This document shows positions 16,985 through 25,282 of a DNA stretch of 64,000 nucleotides, piece by piece. The stretch spans positions 124,001 through 188,000 of the forward strand of contig UREK01000001.1 of NCBI GenBank assembly GCA_900546845.1, read 5' to 3'. Within the stretch, counting starts at the first letter, position 1; each line of letters starts with the position of its first letter. Below the pieces are notes generated by a model that was given only the letters and a program-made list of their open reading frames with translations, ran no database searches and had not been told where the DNA came from. This DNA comes from an uncultured Eubacteriales bacterium. Lineage in GTDB: Bacteria; Bacillota; Clostridia; Christensenellales; CAG-138. The position numbers were made by a program, and so were the translations under genes.

Positions 16985-18043
16985 TTAATAGAACAGCGTC
17001 GCCACGTCGTAGAGCGCTTTGCCGACCTTCTTGCGCTCGGTTACCGCGCGGTCCAGATCCGCGACTTCGATTTCCGTGCCGCGCAGGGAGACCATGTTGC
17101 CATATTCCCCGTTTATCACGAGATCGCCCGCCTTCACGCCCATGCGCGTACCAAGCATGCGGTCGAACGCAGTCGGCGCGCCGCCGCGCTGCAGGTGGCC
17201 GAGCACCACGGAACGGGCCTCGAAGTGTTCGCGGCGCTTGTCCAGCGTTTCGTCGCTGCGGATGGCCTTTTCGATGCGGTCCGCTAGGTGGCGCGCAAGC
17301 TCCCGGTGCAGCAGCAGCACGTTTCCGAACATGTCGCGCTCAAGGTCCTCCATCCGCTCGCCTGTCAGCTCGAAGCCTTCCGCCACGGCGATGATGGTAT
17401 AGCGCTCGCCGCGCAGGTAGCGGTTGCGCACAAGCGCGTAGATTTCGTCAAACGACATTGGGAATTCCGGGATGAGCACCAGGTGCGCGTTCGCCGTGAC
17501 GCCCGCCTGCAGGGTGATCCAGCCCGTGTGCCGCCCCATGCACTCCACCACAAAGCAGCGCTCGTGAGATTCCGCTGTCGTATGCAGCCGGTCGATCTCC
17601 TCCATGGCGATGTTGGAGGCAGTGTCGAACCCGAACGTCCAGTCCGTGCAGGAGAGGTCGTTGTCGATCGTCTTTGGTACGCCGATCATGTTCATGCCAA
17701 ACTTGCGCAGCGTGTTCGCCACGCCGAGGGTATCGTCCCCGCCGACGGCCACAAGCCCCTCGAGTTCCAGCCGCTCCATTGCGTCGCGCACGATCTCCGG
17801 GCCGTTTTCAAATTTCATCACGTTGGTGCGGGAGCTGCCGAGGATCGTGCCGCCCAAGGTCTGGATGCCTTCCACATCTGCGCGCGTCAGCCAGCGCCCT
17901 TCGTTCTCCAACACGCCGCGCCAGCCCGCGTAAAAGCCGAACACAGCGATGTCCGCCTGGATGCAGCGCGCGACTACGCCGCGGATGACCGCATTCAGGC
18001 CGGGGCAGTCCCCGCCGCCCGTAAGGATTCCGATCTTTCTCAT
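16985..18043 (-). CDS. 6-phosphofructokinase, PPi-type signature
   Basis: A 352-aa PfkA-superfamily enzyme making fructose-1,6-bisphosphate. Catalytic Asp127 sits in PKTIDND, and GGGDCPGLNAVIR (9-21) opens the fold. The two residues that separate pyrophosphate from ATP users are both of the PPi kind: Asp104 in GGDDT (ATP enzymes have Gly in GGDGS) and Lys124 in PKTID (ATP enzymes have Gly in PGTID). This fits the group III enzymes like that of Amycolatopsis methanolica. PPi specificity is therefore predicted from established residue rules, not shown. AAGGAG precedes the start. Confidence 0.9.
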   Translation of the reverse strand: MRKIGILTGGGDCPGLNAVIRGVVARCIQADIAVFGFYAGWRGVLENEGRWLTRADVEGIQTLGGTILGSSRTNVMKFENGPEIVRDAMERLELEGLVAVGGDDTLGVANTLRKFGMNMIGVPKTIDNDLSCTDWTFGFDTASNIAMEEIDRLHTTAESHERCFVVECMGRHTGWITLQAGVTANAHLVLIPEFPMSFDEIYALVRNRYLRGERYTIIAVAEGFELTGERMEDLERDMFGNVLLLHRELARHLADRIEKAIRSDETLDKRREHFEARSVVLGHLQRGGAPTAFDRMLGTRMGVKAGDLVINGEYGNMVSLRGTEIEVADLDRAVTERKKVGKALYDVATLFY

Positions 18044-18103
18044 AGGGGGTCTCCTTCATAAATAATTTAATATTCTTAAAAAAGAATTTGAGCCGCTGCG
18101 GTC

Positions 18104-18781
18104 CTATGCGATGATCCTGCGCGCGCGCAGCGCTGCAAGCACGGCTGTGCCGATCGCTTCGATCGGCAGGAGCCTGCCCTCTGCCATGCAGGGGATTACA
18201 GCGATGTCGTCATAGCGGGCGGCATAGGCGAGGTATTGCGCCATTGCGCGCGCTTGGATGTTGTGGGAGGACTCGTACACGTCGCGCCCCATGCCGACAT
18301 AATCCCGGAAGCCCTTCTTGCAGACGTTTGCCTCCGCCTCCGCAGGCGCAATGGAGAACACGAGGTTCACGTCCGGCCGCGGAAGGCCGAGGTGATTATA
18401 CTCAAGGTCAAACACCCAATCCGCGATGTCCGGCTTGCCGAGGTCAACGTCGCGGATGCTCTGGTATACGGCGTTAGAGAGCACATAGCGGTTCAGGATG
18501 AGGATGTCCGCCGCGCCGTCCACATAATCCCGGAAGCTCTCGAACCGGTCGAGCGCAAACCAGAGCGCCATGCTCTTGCCGTCCACCTCGTCCGCACGCG
18601 TACCTTCCGCGCCGGAGAGGAGCTTGCCGATCTCCCGGCCGAAGAAGCTGTCATAGGCGGGGAAGTCGCGCGTGGCGACCGTATACCCGAGCTTGTGGAG
18701 TTCGTCGCGCAGCAGGCGGTATTGCACGCCCTTGCCGCTGCCGTCTATCCCTTCGATTGCGATGATCCTGGTTTTCTTCAT
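18104..18781 (-). CDS. tmk: Thymidylate kinase (dTMP kinase)
   Basis: A 225-aa P-loop kinase converting dTMP to dTDP. Walker A GIDGSGKG is at 11-18, RDFPAY gives the Arg near the acceptor base, and LNRYVLSNAVYQ matches the family DRY/DRH motif with Asn for Asp. It is a little longer than many TMKs, with an insert around LGKPDIADWVFDLEYNHLGLPRPD. It may phosphorylate dTMP or act as a clostridial paralogue, as the Asn-for-Asp change is unusual. A TATAAA -10 with TTGCGC 18 bases away lies about 30 bases upstream, divergent from padR. Confidence 0.8.
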   Translation of the reverse strand: MKKTRIIAIEGIDGSGKGVQYRLLRDELHKLGYTVATRDFPAYDSFFGREIGKLLSGAEGTRADEVDGKSMALWFALDRFESFRDYVDGAADILILNRYVLSNAVYQSIRDVDLGKPDIADWVFDLEYNHLGLPRPDVNLVFSIAPAEAEANVCKKGFRDYVGMGRDVYESSHNIQARAMAQYLAYAARYDDIAVIPCMAEGRLLPIEAIGTAVLAALRARRIIA

Positions 18782-18871
18782 TCAAAAAGCACCTTTTTCG
18801 AGATGATTTTATAGTACCACAAAACGCGCGGGCGCAACATTTATTTTTTCTTATCGGAACGAAAATTGATA

Positions 18872-18903
18872 TTGACAAACAATATTATATTAAATATAAT
18901 ATT
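18872..18903 (+). promoter_or_regulatory. Consensus padR promoter overlapped by a palindromic operator
   Basis: TTGACA (18872-18877), a 17-base spacer and TATAAT (18895-18900) are perfect consensus boxes. A perfect 23-bp palindrome (18881-18903, arms AATATTATATT and AATATAATATT) covers the spacer and the whole -10 box. A bound PadR dimer would block RNA polymerase directly. Confidence 0.85.
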
Positions 18904-18920
18904 AGACACAGAAAGGAGGG

Positions 18921-19235
18921 ATGACATTGACATTCCAATTGGGCTCCGCCCTGCTGGACGCCTGCGTGCTGGCTGTGCTCAGCCGCGAGGACGCTTACGG
19001 CTACGTGCTCACGCAAAGCGTCAAGGAAGTCGTGGAGATCAGTGAATCCACGCTGTATCCCGTCCTGCGGCGGCTGCAAAAGGAAGGCTGGCTCACGACA
19101 TACGACCAGCCGTATTCCGGCAGGCTCCGGCGATATTACGCTATTACGCCGGCCGGGCGCGAAGCGCTTGCGCGCTACCGCGAAGAATGGAACATTTATA
19201 AAAAACAGGTTGAAAGCATGTTGTTTGGAGGGTAA
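18921..19235 (+). CDS. PadR-family transcriptional regulator
   Basis: A 104-aa short PadR repressor: winged helix (ILSREDAYGYVLTQ-like opening, ESTLYPVLRRLQKEGWL recognition helix, RRYYAITPAGREAL wing) and a single C-terminal dimer helix. PadR genes in this position usually control a co-transcribed DUF1700 gene and respond to membrane or drug stress. ATG at 18921 directly after AAAGGAGGG. Confidence 0.93.
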   Translation: MTLTFQLGSALLDACVLAVLSREDAYGYVLTQSVKEVVEISESTLYPVLRRLQKEGWLTTYDQPYSGRLRRYYAITPAGREALARYREEWNIYKKQVESMLFGG

Positions 19236-19236
19236 A

Positions 19237-19389
19237 ATGAAGAATGGCAGAATACAGTTGAACCGGCGGCAAGAACGCCGCAGCCCGGGCCTGAAATATG
19301 ACGAGGCGAAGCGTTTTTCGGAGCTTACCGCCAGCGTTGTGTATGAGACCTATTATAACCAGGTGCTGGACAGGAGGTGGCAGCAATGA
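19237..19389 (+). CDS. Hypothetical 50-aa basic protein
   Basis: A 50-residue, Arg/Lys-rich soluble protein (for example RRQERRSPGLKYDEAKRF) between padR and the DUF1700 gene. A good GGAGGG site lies five bases before ATG 19237, and the stop overlaps the next start as ATGA, so it appears to be a translated operon member. No family recognised. Confidence 0.6.
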   Translation: MKNGRIQLNRRQERRSPGLKYDEAKRFSELTASVVYETYYNQVLDRRWQQ

Positions 19390-20333
19390 CGCGCAGCGAA
19401 TTTATGCACACGCTTTCCCGCGCGCTGCTTGCGCTGCCGCTCGAGGGTGGGAAAGCGCTCCCGGAGTCCGAACGCGCCGCCGCGCTGCGCTATTACGAGG
19501 AATACTTGGACGACGCCGGCATCGGGCCGGACGATCCCGTTCCCGATGAACTCGGCAAGCCGGAGGCGCTCGCCAAGCAGATCATCGCCGAAGCGGGCGA
19601 GGAAGCGACAGAGCCTCCTGCCGTACCGGAAAGCAGGAATGCGTGGCCCGCGTTCCGCTCCGTGCAGATCGATGCGGCGAACGCGAGCATCGCTTTCTTC
19701 CTCGGGAGCGAGTACCACGTGCAGATCGATTATCCGGACGGCGCGCCCACACCATCCGTGGAGATGCGGGGGCAGACGCTCTTCATCGAAGAACCGAAGA
19801 AGCTCCACGTCTTTCGAATTTTCTCCTTCCACAGCTGGAAGGGCGGGCAGATCCGCATCACGGTTCCCGGCGGGCAGGGCGTTTCTTTTGATAATTTCCG
19901 CATCGAAACGGTCAACGGTTCCGTGACGTTACCCGCGCTTGCGATCGAGGCCGTACATTGCGAAACGGTCAACGGGGAAATCTCCCTTTCGGGCGTTGTG
20001 GCAGACCGGCTGCATTGCGAAGCCGTCAACGGCAACCTCAAACTCACCTCCTGCTATGCGCACCAGAGCGCGCACTGCGAGAACGTGAACGGCGGCATCC
20101 AGCTCGGCGGCGAACTGCGCGGCAAAACGCATGCAGAGACCGTGAATGGCGGCATCCACATTGCGACGGCGCTGCCCATCACCGCATATGACCTCGACCT
20201 TGAGACTGTTTCTGGAGGCGTATACCTCGATGGCGAAAAGCACCGCAAGGAAGTGCACATTTCGCACCGGGCCGAAAACACCATGCACGCGGAAACGGTG
20301 AACGGCTCAATCAAGCTGGAGTTCAGCAAATAA
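19386..20333 (+). CDS. DUF1700 plus DUF4097 beta-helix protein
   Basis: A 315-aa protein. Residues 1-75 are a DUF1700-like helical domain (MTRSEFMHTLSRAL, YYEEYLDDA, PEALAKQII). From about 95 the chain is a right-handed-repeat DUF4097 domain with seven near-copies of the turn ETVNG (variants EAVNG, ENVNG, ETVSG) every 19-20 residues. There is no signal peptide or membrane helix, unlike many relatives. Operons of padR with DUF1700/DUF4097 are common in Firmicutes and linked to envelope stress; the molecular role is unknown. I use ATG 19386, eight bases after AGGAGG; a GTG at 19377 overlaps that site. Confidence 0.85.
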   Translation: MTRSEFMHTLSRALLALPLEGGKALPESERAAALRYYEEYLDDAGIGPDDPVPDELGKPEALAKQIIAEAGEEATEPPAVPESRNAWPAFRSVQIDAANASIAFFLGSEYHVQIDYPDGAPTPSVEMRGQTLFIEEPKKLHVFRIFSFHSWKGGQIRITVPGGQGVSFDNFRIETVNGSVTLPALAIEAVHCETVNGEISLSGVVADRLHCEAVNGNLKLTSCYAHQSAHCENVNGGIQLGGELRGKTHAETVNGGIHIATALPITAYDLDLETVSGGVYLDGEKHRKEVHISHRAENTMHAETVNGSIKLEFSK

Positions 20334-20355
20334 TCAACGGGAGGAGTTTCCCCTT

Positions 20356-21585
20356 ATGGAGCGGCAGCCGCTTTGGACGCGCAATTTCACGATCCTGACG
20401 CTTGGAACCGTCATCTCGATGCTCGGCAACGCCATTTCGGGCTTTGCGCTGAGCCTGCTGGTTTTGGACTACACGGGTTCCACCCTGCTGTACGCGATCT
20501 TCATGGTCGTCTACAACCTGCCCAAGATCATCATGCCGTCCATCGCGGGGCCGTATCTCGACCGGTTTTCCCGCACGAAGGTCATCTGGGGGCTCGATTA
20601 TATCTCTGCCGCGCTGTATCTTGCCATCTTCTTGCTGCTGCGCGGCGGGGTGTTCAGCTACCCGCTGCTGCTTGCCCTCTGCATCGTTATCGGCACGATC
20701 GACAGCGTGTATCTCGTGGCATACGACAGCCTGTACCCGATGCTGATCAGCGAGGGGAATTACGCCAAGGCGTATTCCATCTCCAGCATGATCTACCCGC
20801 TTTCGGCACTGATGGTGCCGGTGGCTTCCTGGTGTTATGAACACGTTGGCCTTACGCCGCTGTTCCTCTTCAACGCGGCCACGTTCGCCATTGCCGCCAC
20901 GTTCGAAACGCAGATCCGCGTCAAAGAGACCCAGGTTTCCGCCGCAAAGGAGCGTTATTCCCTTTCCCGCTATAAAGACGATTTTAAACAGGGCATCGCC
21001 TATTTGAAGCAGGAGAAGGGGCTTCTTGTCATCACGGCCTATTTCGTGGTTTCGATGCTCGTGGGCAGCGGCTGCGGTACGCTGATCCTGCCCTACTTCA
21101 AATCGCAGGAAAGCCTTGGTGTAATGACCTACACCTGGGTGATGGGCTGCTCGGTATTTGGGAGGCTCGTCGGCGGCGCGGTGCATTACAGATTCCGCTA
21201 CCCCATGGCGAAGAAGTTTGCGATCGCGCTTGCGGTGTATATCGTGTCCGCTCTGATCGAGGCGAGCTACTTGTTCACTCCCGTGCTGCTCATGATGCTC
21301 CTGCAGTTCATCAGCGGCCTCATCTGCGTGACGAGCTACAACATCCGCATTTCCTCCACGCAGAACTATGTGCCAAACGAGATGCGCGGCCGCTTCAACG
21401 GCACGTTCCAGATGCTGACGACGGCGGGCTCGATCCTCGGGCAGCTCATTGCGGGCGCGCTTGGCGACGTGCTCCCCATCCGCCCGGTGATCCTATGCCT
21501 GAACGCGCTTTCCATCACGGCGGCGATCCTCATCATGTACCGGGGCCGCAAGCATGTGGCGCCGATCTACAACGTGGATATTTAA
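20356..21585 (+). CDS. MFS transporter
   Basis: A 409-aa major facilitator superfamily protein with about 12 hydrophobic segments. The loop PYLDRFSRTK after the second helix is the family A-motif region; a basic central loop (KETQVSAAKERYSLSRYKDDFKQGI) divides the two six-helix halves. Substrate unknown; it belongs to the large drug or enterobactin-exporter-like group. It starts 22 bases after the DUF4097 gene behind GGGAGGAG and is probably the last gene of the PadR operon. Confidence 0.85.
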   Translation: MERQPLWTRNFTILTLGTVISMLGNAISGFALSLLVLDYTGSTLLYAIFMVVYNLPKIIMPSIAGPYLDRFSRTKVIWGLDYISAALYLAIFLLLRGGVFSYPLLLALCIVIGTIDSVYLVAYDSLYPMLISEGNYAKAYSISSMIYPLSALMVPVASWCYEHVGLTPLFLFNAATFAIAATFETQIRVKETQVSAAKERYSLSRYKDDFKQGIAYLKQEKGLLVITAYFVVSMLVGSGCGTLILPYFKSQESLGVMTYTWVMGCSVFGRLVGGAVHYRFRYPMAKKFAIALAVYIVSALIEASYLFTPVLLMMLLQFISGLICVTSYNIRISSTQNYVPNEMRGRFNGTFQMLTTAGSILGQLIAGALGDVLPIRPVILCLNALSITAAILIMYRGRKHVAPIYNVDI

Positions 21586-21645
21586 GACGGCGCGCCTGAC
21601 CGCGGCGTCAGGCCGGCTGAAAAAGGAAAATTTTGGCATAGAAAG

Positions 21646-21681
21646 AGAGCGTCCGTTTCCCTGGCTGGGAACGGACGCTCT
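21646..21681. terminator. Terminator hairpin after the MFS gene
   Basis: AGAGCGTCCGTT pairs with AACGGACGCTCT around about ten bases. Only TTGG follows, so it may end transcription mainly by its strong stem; it lies between convergent genes. Confidence 0.65.
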
Positions 21682-21728
21682 TGGCTTATCGCCCACTTGC
21701 GGGGGCGGGAAGCTAGGCAAACCGACCT

Positions 21729-22493
21729 TTATAAAATGATCCGAAGCAATATCCTGTAAAATTCCTCTTTTGCGTATTTCTCCATAAAAGGGCTGTGGCC
21801 GCATTTTTCTAAAATATATGCCTCACAAGGAACGCCGTTTTCCGTCAACGGCTCGGTCACGCCCTTTGCGGGATGCGGGTCGCGGTCCCCTTGGATTAAG
21901 TACAACTTGCTCCGAATGCTACGAAACGCCGCTAATAATTCTCCGCTCGTTCTCAGCTTGGCGGCTTCGCCCCAAACCCTGTTGTACATCTCGCTGTCTG
22001 TTCCGCCTTCTTTTGCTCTGCTGCTTTCAAGACAGTAATTATCCGCTTTTTCCAGGATATTTGGGATTTGCTCCATGTCGGCGCCGGTAGCTGCGCCGAC
22101 GGTCAAACACCGGAACGCCTCGCATTCCTTTTCGGAAAGGTTTTGCATCCGGCGTGAGGATATTTCCCCGACATACGCATCCGTAAGCGGCGGGCAGCCA
22201 ATTAAAACAATGGTTTTACACAACTCCGGGTATTCCTTTGCAAACAGGACGGAGAGCCACGCGCCCCAGGAGTGGCCGACCAGGGCTGCTCCCTCCTGGC
22301 AATTTTGCGCAACCTGCGCATGCAATTCTTCGATCAAGCCGGCTATGGAATATTTGGACTGCAACGCTTCCACAACGCCTGTGTTTGATAACCGGCTTGC
22401 CTCGCATGCGCAAGCTTTCAGCGAACCGATCGCGCCGGGGCCGCCATGAACGAAAACGGTTTTGTATGGGGGACCTCCATGCAAACGCGTCAT
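21729..22493 (-). CDS. Alpha/beta hydrolase
   Basis: A 254-aa serine hydrolase fold. HGGPG (16-20) gives the oxyanion hole, GHSWGAW the nucleophile elbow, GDRDPHP the acid and CGHSPF the catalytic His. HGGPG with GHSWG is typical of proline-iminopeptidase-like members, so a small-molecule or N-terminal peptidase activity is possible. Base composition is visibly AT-richer than its neighbours, with AAA and TTT codons common, suggesting recent acquisition. GAGGT lies upstream of ATG 22493. Confidence 0.82.
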   Translation of the reverse strand: MTRLHGGPPYKTVFVHGGPGAIGSLKACACEASRLSNTGVVEALQSKYSIAGLIEELHAQVAQNCQEGAALVGHSWGAWLSVLFAKEYPELCKTIVLIGCPPLTDAYVGEISSRRMQNLSEKECEAFRCLTVGAATGADMEQIPNILEKADNYCLESSRAKEGGTDSEMYNRVWGEAAKLRTSGELLAAFRSIRSKLYLIQGDRDPHPAKGVTEPLTENGVPCEAYILEKCGHSPFMEKYAKEEFYRILLRIIL

Positions 22494-22547
22494 TTTTGTT
22501 TTACCTCAATTCAGTGCCACGGTCTCAGATTTGCCGTTACCGTGCGC

Positions 22548-23441
22548 TCACAGCTTCGCCTGCCGCAAAGCGTACCTTTCCCGCCTGCGGGTATAGACGA
22601 TCTCCAGCACGACGCCGCACACAATGATGAGGAAGCCGATGAAGCCGATCACATCCGGATATTCATGCAAGAACAGCGCAACCCAGAGCGGGCCGAACAC
22701 CATCTCAAGCGGCGTGATCGTCGCCGCGTGGGATGCGCTGATCCTTTGGAGACAGAGGTTATAGCAAACGTAGCCGCCGCCGAACTGGACCACGCCGAGC
22801 ACGAGCATGATGGCCCAATCCGAGGCGCTCATCTCCGCCACCTGAGAAAGCGTGCCGCGCAGCGCGCAATAGCCCAGCATCACCACGGCCATGAACAGAT
22901 TGTTGAGGCAGACCATGCCGAGCGGGTTCTCCCTGCCCGTGCGCTGCATGGTATACGTCAAAAGCGCGAACCAGACGCCGGAAGCAAGCGCGATTAGGTT
23001 GCCAGCAAGCGTTACGTTGTCCGACTGGGAACACATGGAAACCGCAACGCCCACCATCAGCACGCCGAGCGGCAGGAGGTGGCTCTTGGAGACGGCCTCC
23101 TTCCTGAGCCGGGCGATCAGGTAAAGCCAGACGGGCGCGGTATACTGCATGCCGACGGCGATGGGCGCGCTCGTCGTCTTGAGCGCGAGCACGATGAAGA
23201 AACTTTGCAGTGTGAACAGCGCCATCATCGCAAACACCGGCAAGCTCCATTTGATCTTGTTCGGCTGAAGGAACGGCAGCAGCACTACGCCGGCGATCAG
23301 CGCGCGCAGCCCGGCCACGAGCGTGGAGTCCAAATCAATGCTTTTGATCAGCGGGGCGTTTGTGCTCCAGAGCAGCGCCGCCGCAAACGCGAGGACTGTC
23401 CCTACCGCCTGCTCATTCGGCCGCCTGCGTTCCTGTTCCAT
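22548..23441 (-). CDS. EamA/DMT-family transporter
   Basis: A 297-aa membrane protein with ten hydrophobic segments in two EamA repeats (first [13 protein letters not shown], second [13 protein letters not shown]). Likely exports metabolites or amino acids; substrate unknown. The start at 23441 is chosen because GGAGG lies eight bases before it, whereas ATG 23447 would sit two bases from that site. The start and its ribosome binding site lie inside the 3' end of hflX (29-bp overlap), so the two are translationally coupled. Confidence 0.85.
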   Translation of the reverse strand: MEQERRRPNEQAVGTVLAFAAALLWSTNAPLIKSIDLDSTLVAGLRALIAGVVLLPFLQPNKIKWSLPVFAMMALFTLQSFFIVLALKTTSAPIAVGMQYTAPVWLYLIARLRKEAVSKSHLLPLGVLMVGVAVSMCSQSDNVTLAGNLIALASGVWFALLTYTMQRTGRENPLGMVCLNNLFMAVVMLGYCALRGTLSQVAEMSASDWAIMLVLGVVQFGGGYVCYNLCLQRISASHAATITPLEMVFGPLWVALFLHEYPDVIGFIGFLIIVCGVVLEIVYTRRRERYALRQAKL

Positions 23442-25218
23442 CCTCATTTCCTCCCAGAATGCGTTTGAGTTTATACATGGCGTCCTGCGGCAGTTGGGCG
23501 CGGATGCGCGTGCCTTCCGCCGCGTGCTCCTCCGAAAGGATGCGCCCCTGCGCGCGGATGAGCGCCATGGCTTCATATTTATCGTAAGGGATCAGAAGAT
23601 CCGCCGTCGCGCGTCCCGCACCGAGCAGGTGCTCCACGCGTGAGAGCAGGGCTTCGACACCCTCGCCCGTCGCGGCGGAAATGAAGGTTGCGTCCCCCTT
23701 TGCCGCAGGCTGCGCGGGCAGCTTGTCGAGTTTGTTATAGACGTCGATGCGCGGCGTTTCCGCTGCGCCAAGGCTTGCGATCACGTCCTCGACGACCGCC
23801 ATCTGGCTGTCATAGTACGGGCTTGCCGCGTCCACCACGTGTAGGATCAGATCCGCGAGGGCAACTTCGTCGAGCGTGGACTTGAACGCCTCCACCAGGT
23901 CATGCGGGAGCTTGTTGATGAAGCCGACCGTGTCGGATACGAGCGCCTGCGTGCCGCCCGGGAGCGTCACCTGGCGCACGACGGGGTCGAGCGTCGCAAA
24001 GAGCTTGTCCTCCGCGAGCACGCCCGCGCCGGAAATGGCGTTCAAAAGCGTGGATTTCCCAGCGTTGGTATAGCCCACGAGCGCGATGAGCGGCAGGGGG
24101 TTCTTTTCCCGCCGGTCCCGCCGGAGGGAACGCTGCTTTTCGACCTCCTTGAGTTCCTCGCCCAGCTCGTAGATCCGGCGGCGGATGCGCCGCTTGTCCA
24201 CCTCGAGTTTCTTTTCGCCCGGGCCGCGTGTGCCGATGCCGCCGCCCTGCTGCGAAAGCGCAAGGCCCTGGCCGGTGAGGCGCGTCATGCCGTATTTGAG
24301 CTGTGCAAGCTCCACCTGGAGCTTACCTTCCCGCGACTGCGCGCGCTGTGCGAAGATGTCGAGGATGAGCGCAGTGCGGTCGATCACGCGCACGCCGAGC
24401 GCCGTTTCGAGGTTGCGCTGCTGCATGGGGGAGAGTTCGTCGTCGAAGATGAACAGGTCGGCTTCGAGCTCGCTGCCGAGGAGCGCGAGCTCCTCCGCCT
24501 TGCCGCTGCCGACGTAGGTGGCGTTGTCCACGGGCCGCCGGCGCTGCTGCTCCCGGGCGACGACGTTCGCCCCGGCGGTCTTTGCGAGCTCTGCAAGCTC
24601 GGCAAGGGTGTCGTAGCCTTCCGCGTTTTCGATGCCGACGAGGATCGCCCGCTCCGGCCGCGCCTCGGCGGTTTCCTTGGTGCTGCTTCTGAAACGCGCA
24701 TCCGCGATGCGGACTTCCTCCATCAGCTGCTTTTGCGGCAGCCGGTAAGGCCGGAGCGGCCCCGCGATGAGCACCTCGCGTTCTTCCTCCTGCATTTCGC
24801 CCAAAAAGGCCGCGTAAAAGGAAGTCGCTTCGCCCGCTTCGTTCACGCCGAGGGCGGCCATCGCGTCGAGCCGCATGCTGCGCAGCGTCCCGAGATCCAC
24901 GCCTGAAAGCCGGCCGTCCCCGCTCGGGTGCGTATGCAGGCAGCGCACGCCGCAGAGCCTGTCCGCGTTGCGCACAAGGCGCATGTTCGGCATGTTGACC
25001 TTGCCCGAATCGCCAATGGAAACATCTTCCACCGTACCGTCCCGGCCGATGTAAACGGAGATCTCCCGCCGGATGAGGCCCGTGAGCGCCGCAAGCTCGC
25101 CCACAAGCGCGTGGGACGCGAATTCGTCCGTGCCCTGCTTCAGATCATAGACCGCGGCGATGCGCTCGAGCACCGTGGCGCGGATGCCTTCCGTGTTGCC
25201 GTTGACCTGTTTTTTCAT
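23413..25218 (-). CDS. hflX: HflX GTPase, long form with JAMM-like N-terminal domain
   Basis: A 601-aa ribosome-associated GTPase that splits stalled or heat-damaged 70S ribosomes. Residues about 190-375 are the HflX N-domain and helical linker ([21 protein letters not shown]); the G domain has GYTNAGKST at 382-390 and DTVGFI. The first 170 residues are an extension carrying His95-Thr-His97, seven residues, Ser105, two residues, Asp108. That is the HxHx7SxxD metal signature of JAMM/RadC proteins. Long HflX proteins with this extension are usual in Clostridia as I recall. GAGGTG precedes the start. Confidence 0.92.
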   Translation of the reverse strand: MKKQVNGNTEGIRATVLERIAAVYDLKQGTDEFASHALVGELAALTGLIRREISVYIGRDGTVEDVSIGDSGKVNMPNMRLVRNADRLCGVRCLHTHPSGDGRLSGVDLGTLRSMRLDAMAALGVNEAGEATSFYAAFLGEMQEEEREVLIAGPLRPYRLPQKQLMEEVRIADARFRSSTKETAEARPERAILVGIENAEGYDTLAELAELAKTAGANVVAREQQRRRPVDNATYVGSGKAEELALLGSELEADLFIFDDELSPMQQRNLETALGVRVIDRTALILDIFAQRAQSREGKLQVELAQLKYGMTRLTGQGLALSQQGGGIGTRGPGEKKLEVDKRRIRRRIYELGEELKEVEKQRSLRRDRREKNPLPLIALVGYTNAGKSTLLNAISGAGVLAEDKLFATLDPVVRQVTLPGGTQALVSDTVGFINKLPHDLVEAFKSTLDEVALADLILHVVDAASPYYDSQMAVVEDVIASLGAAETPRIDVYNKLDKLPAQPAAKGDATFISAATGEGVEALLSRVEHLLGAGRATADLLIPYDKYEAMALIRAQGRILSEEHAAEGTRIRAQLPQDAMYKLKRILGGNEDGTGTQAAE

Positions 25219-25282
25219 AGGGGTGGTTCACCTCATTTCGTTTGGGAAACGCAGTTTCCGCGCATTTTCCGCATGTATTGTA

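Noticed and set aside
15895..17394. A 499-codon plus-strand frame running through repeat copy A
   Set aside because: It overlaps the permease in another frame, the non-coding repeat, and the antisense of the aldolase and PFK; low-complexity Arg/Pro/Ser composition.
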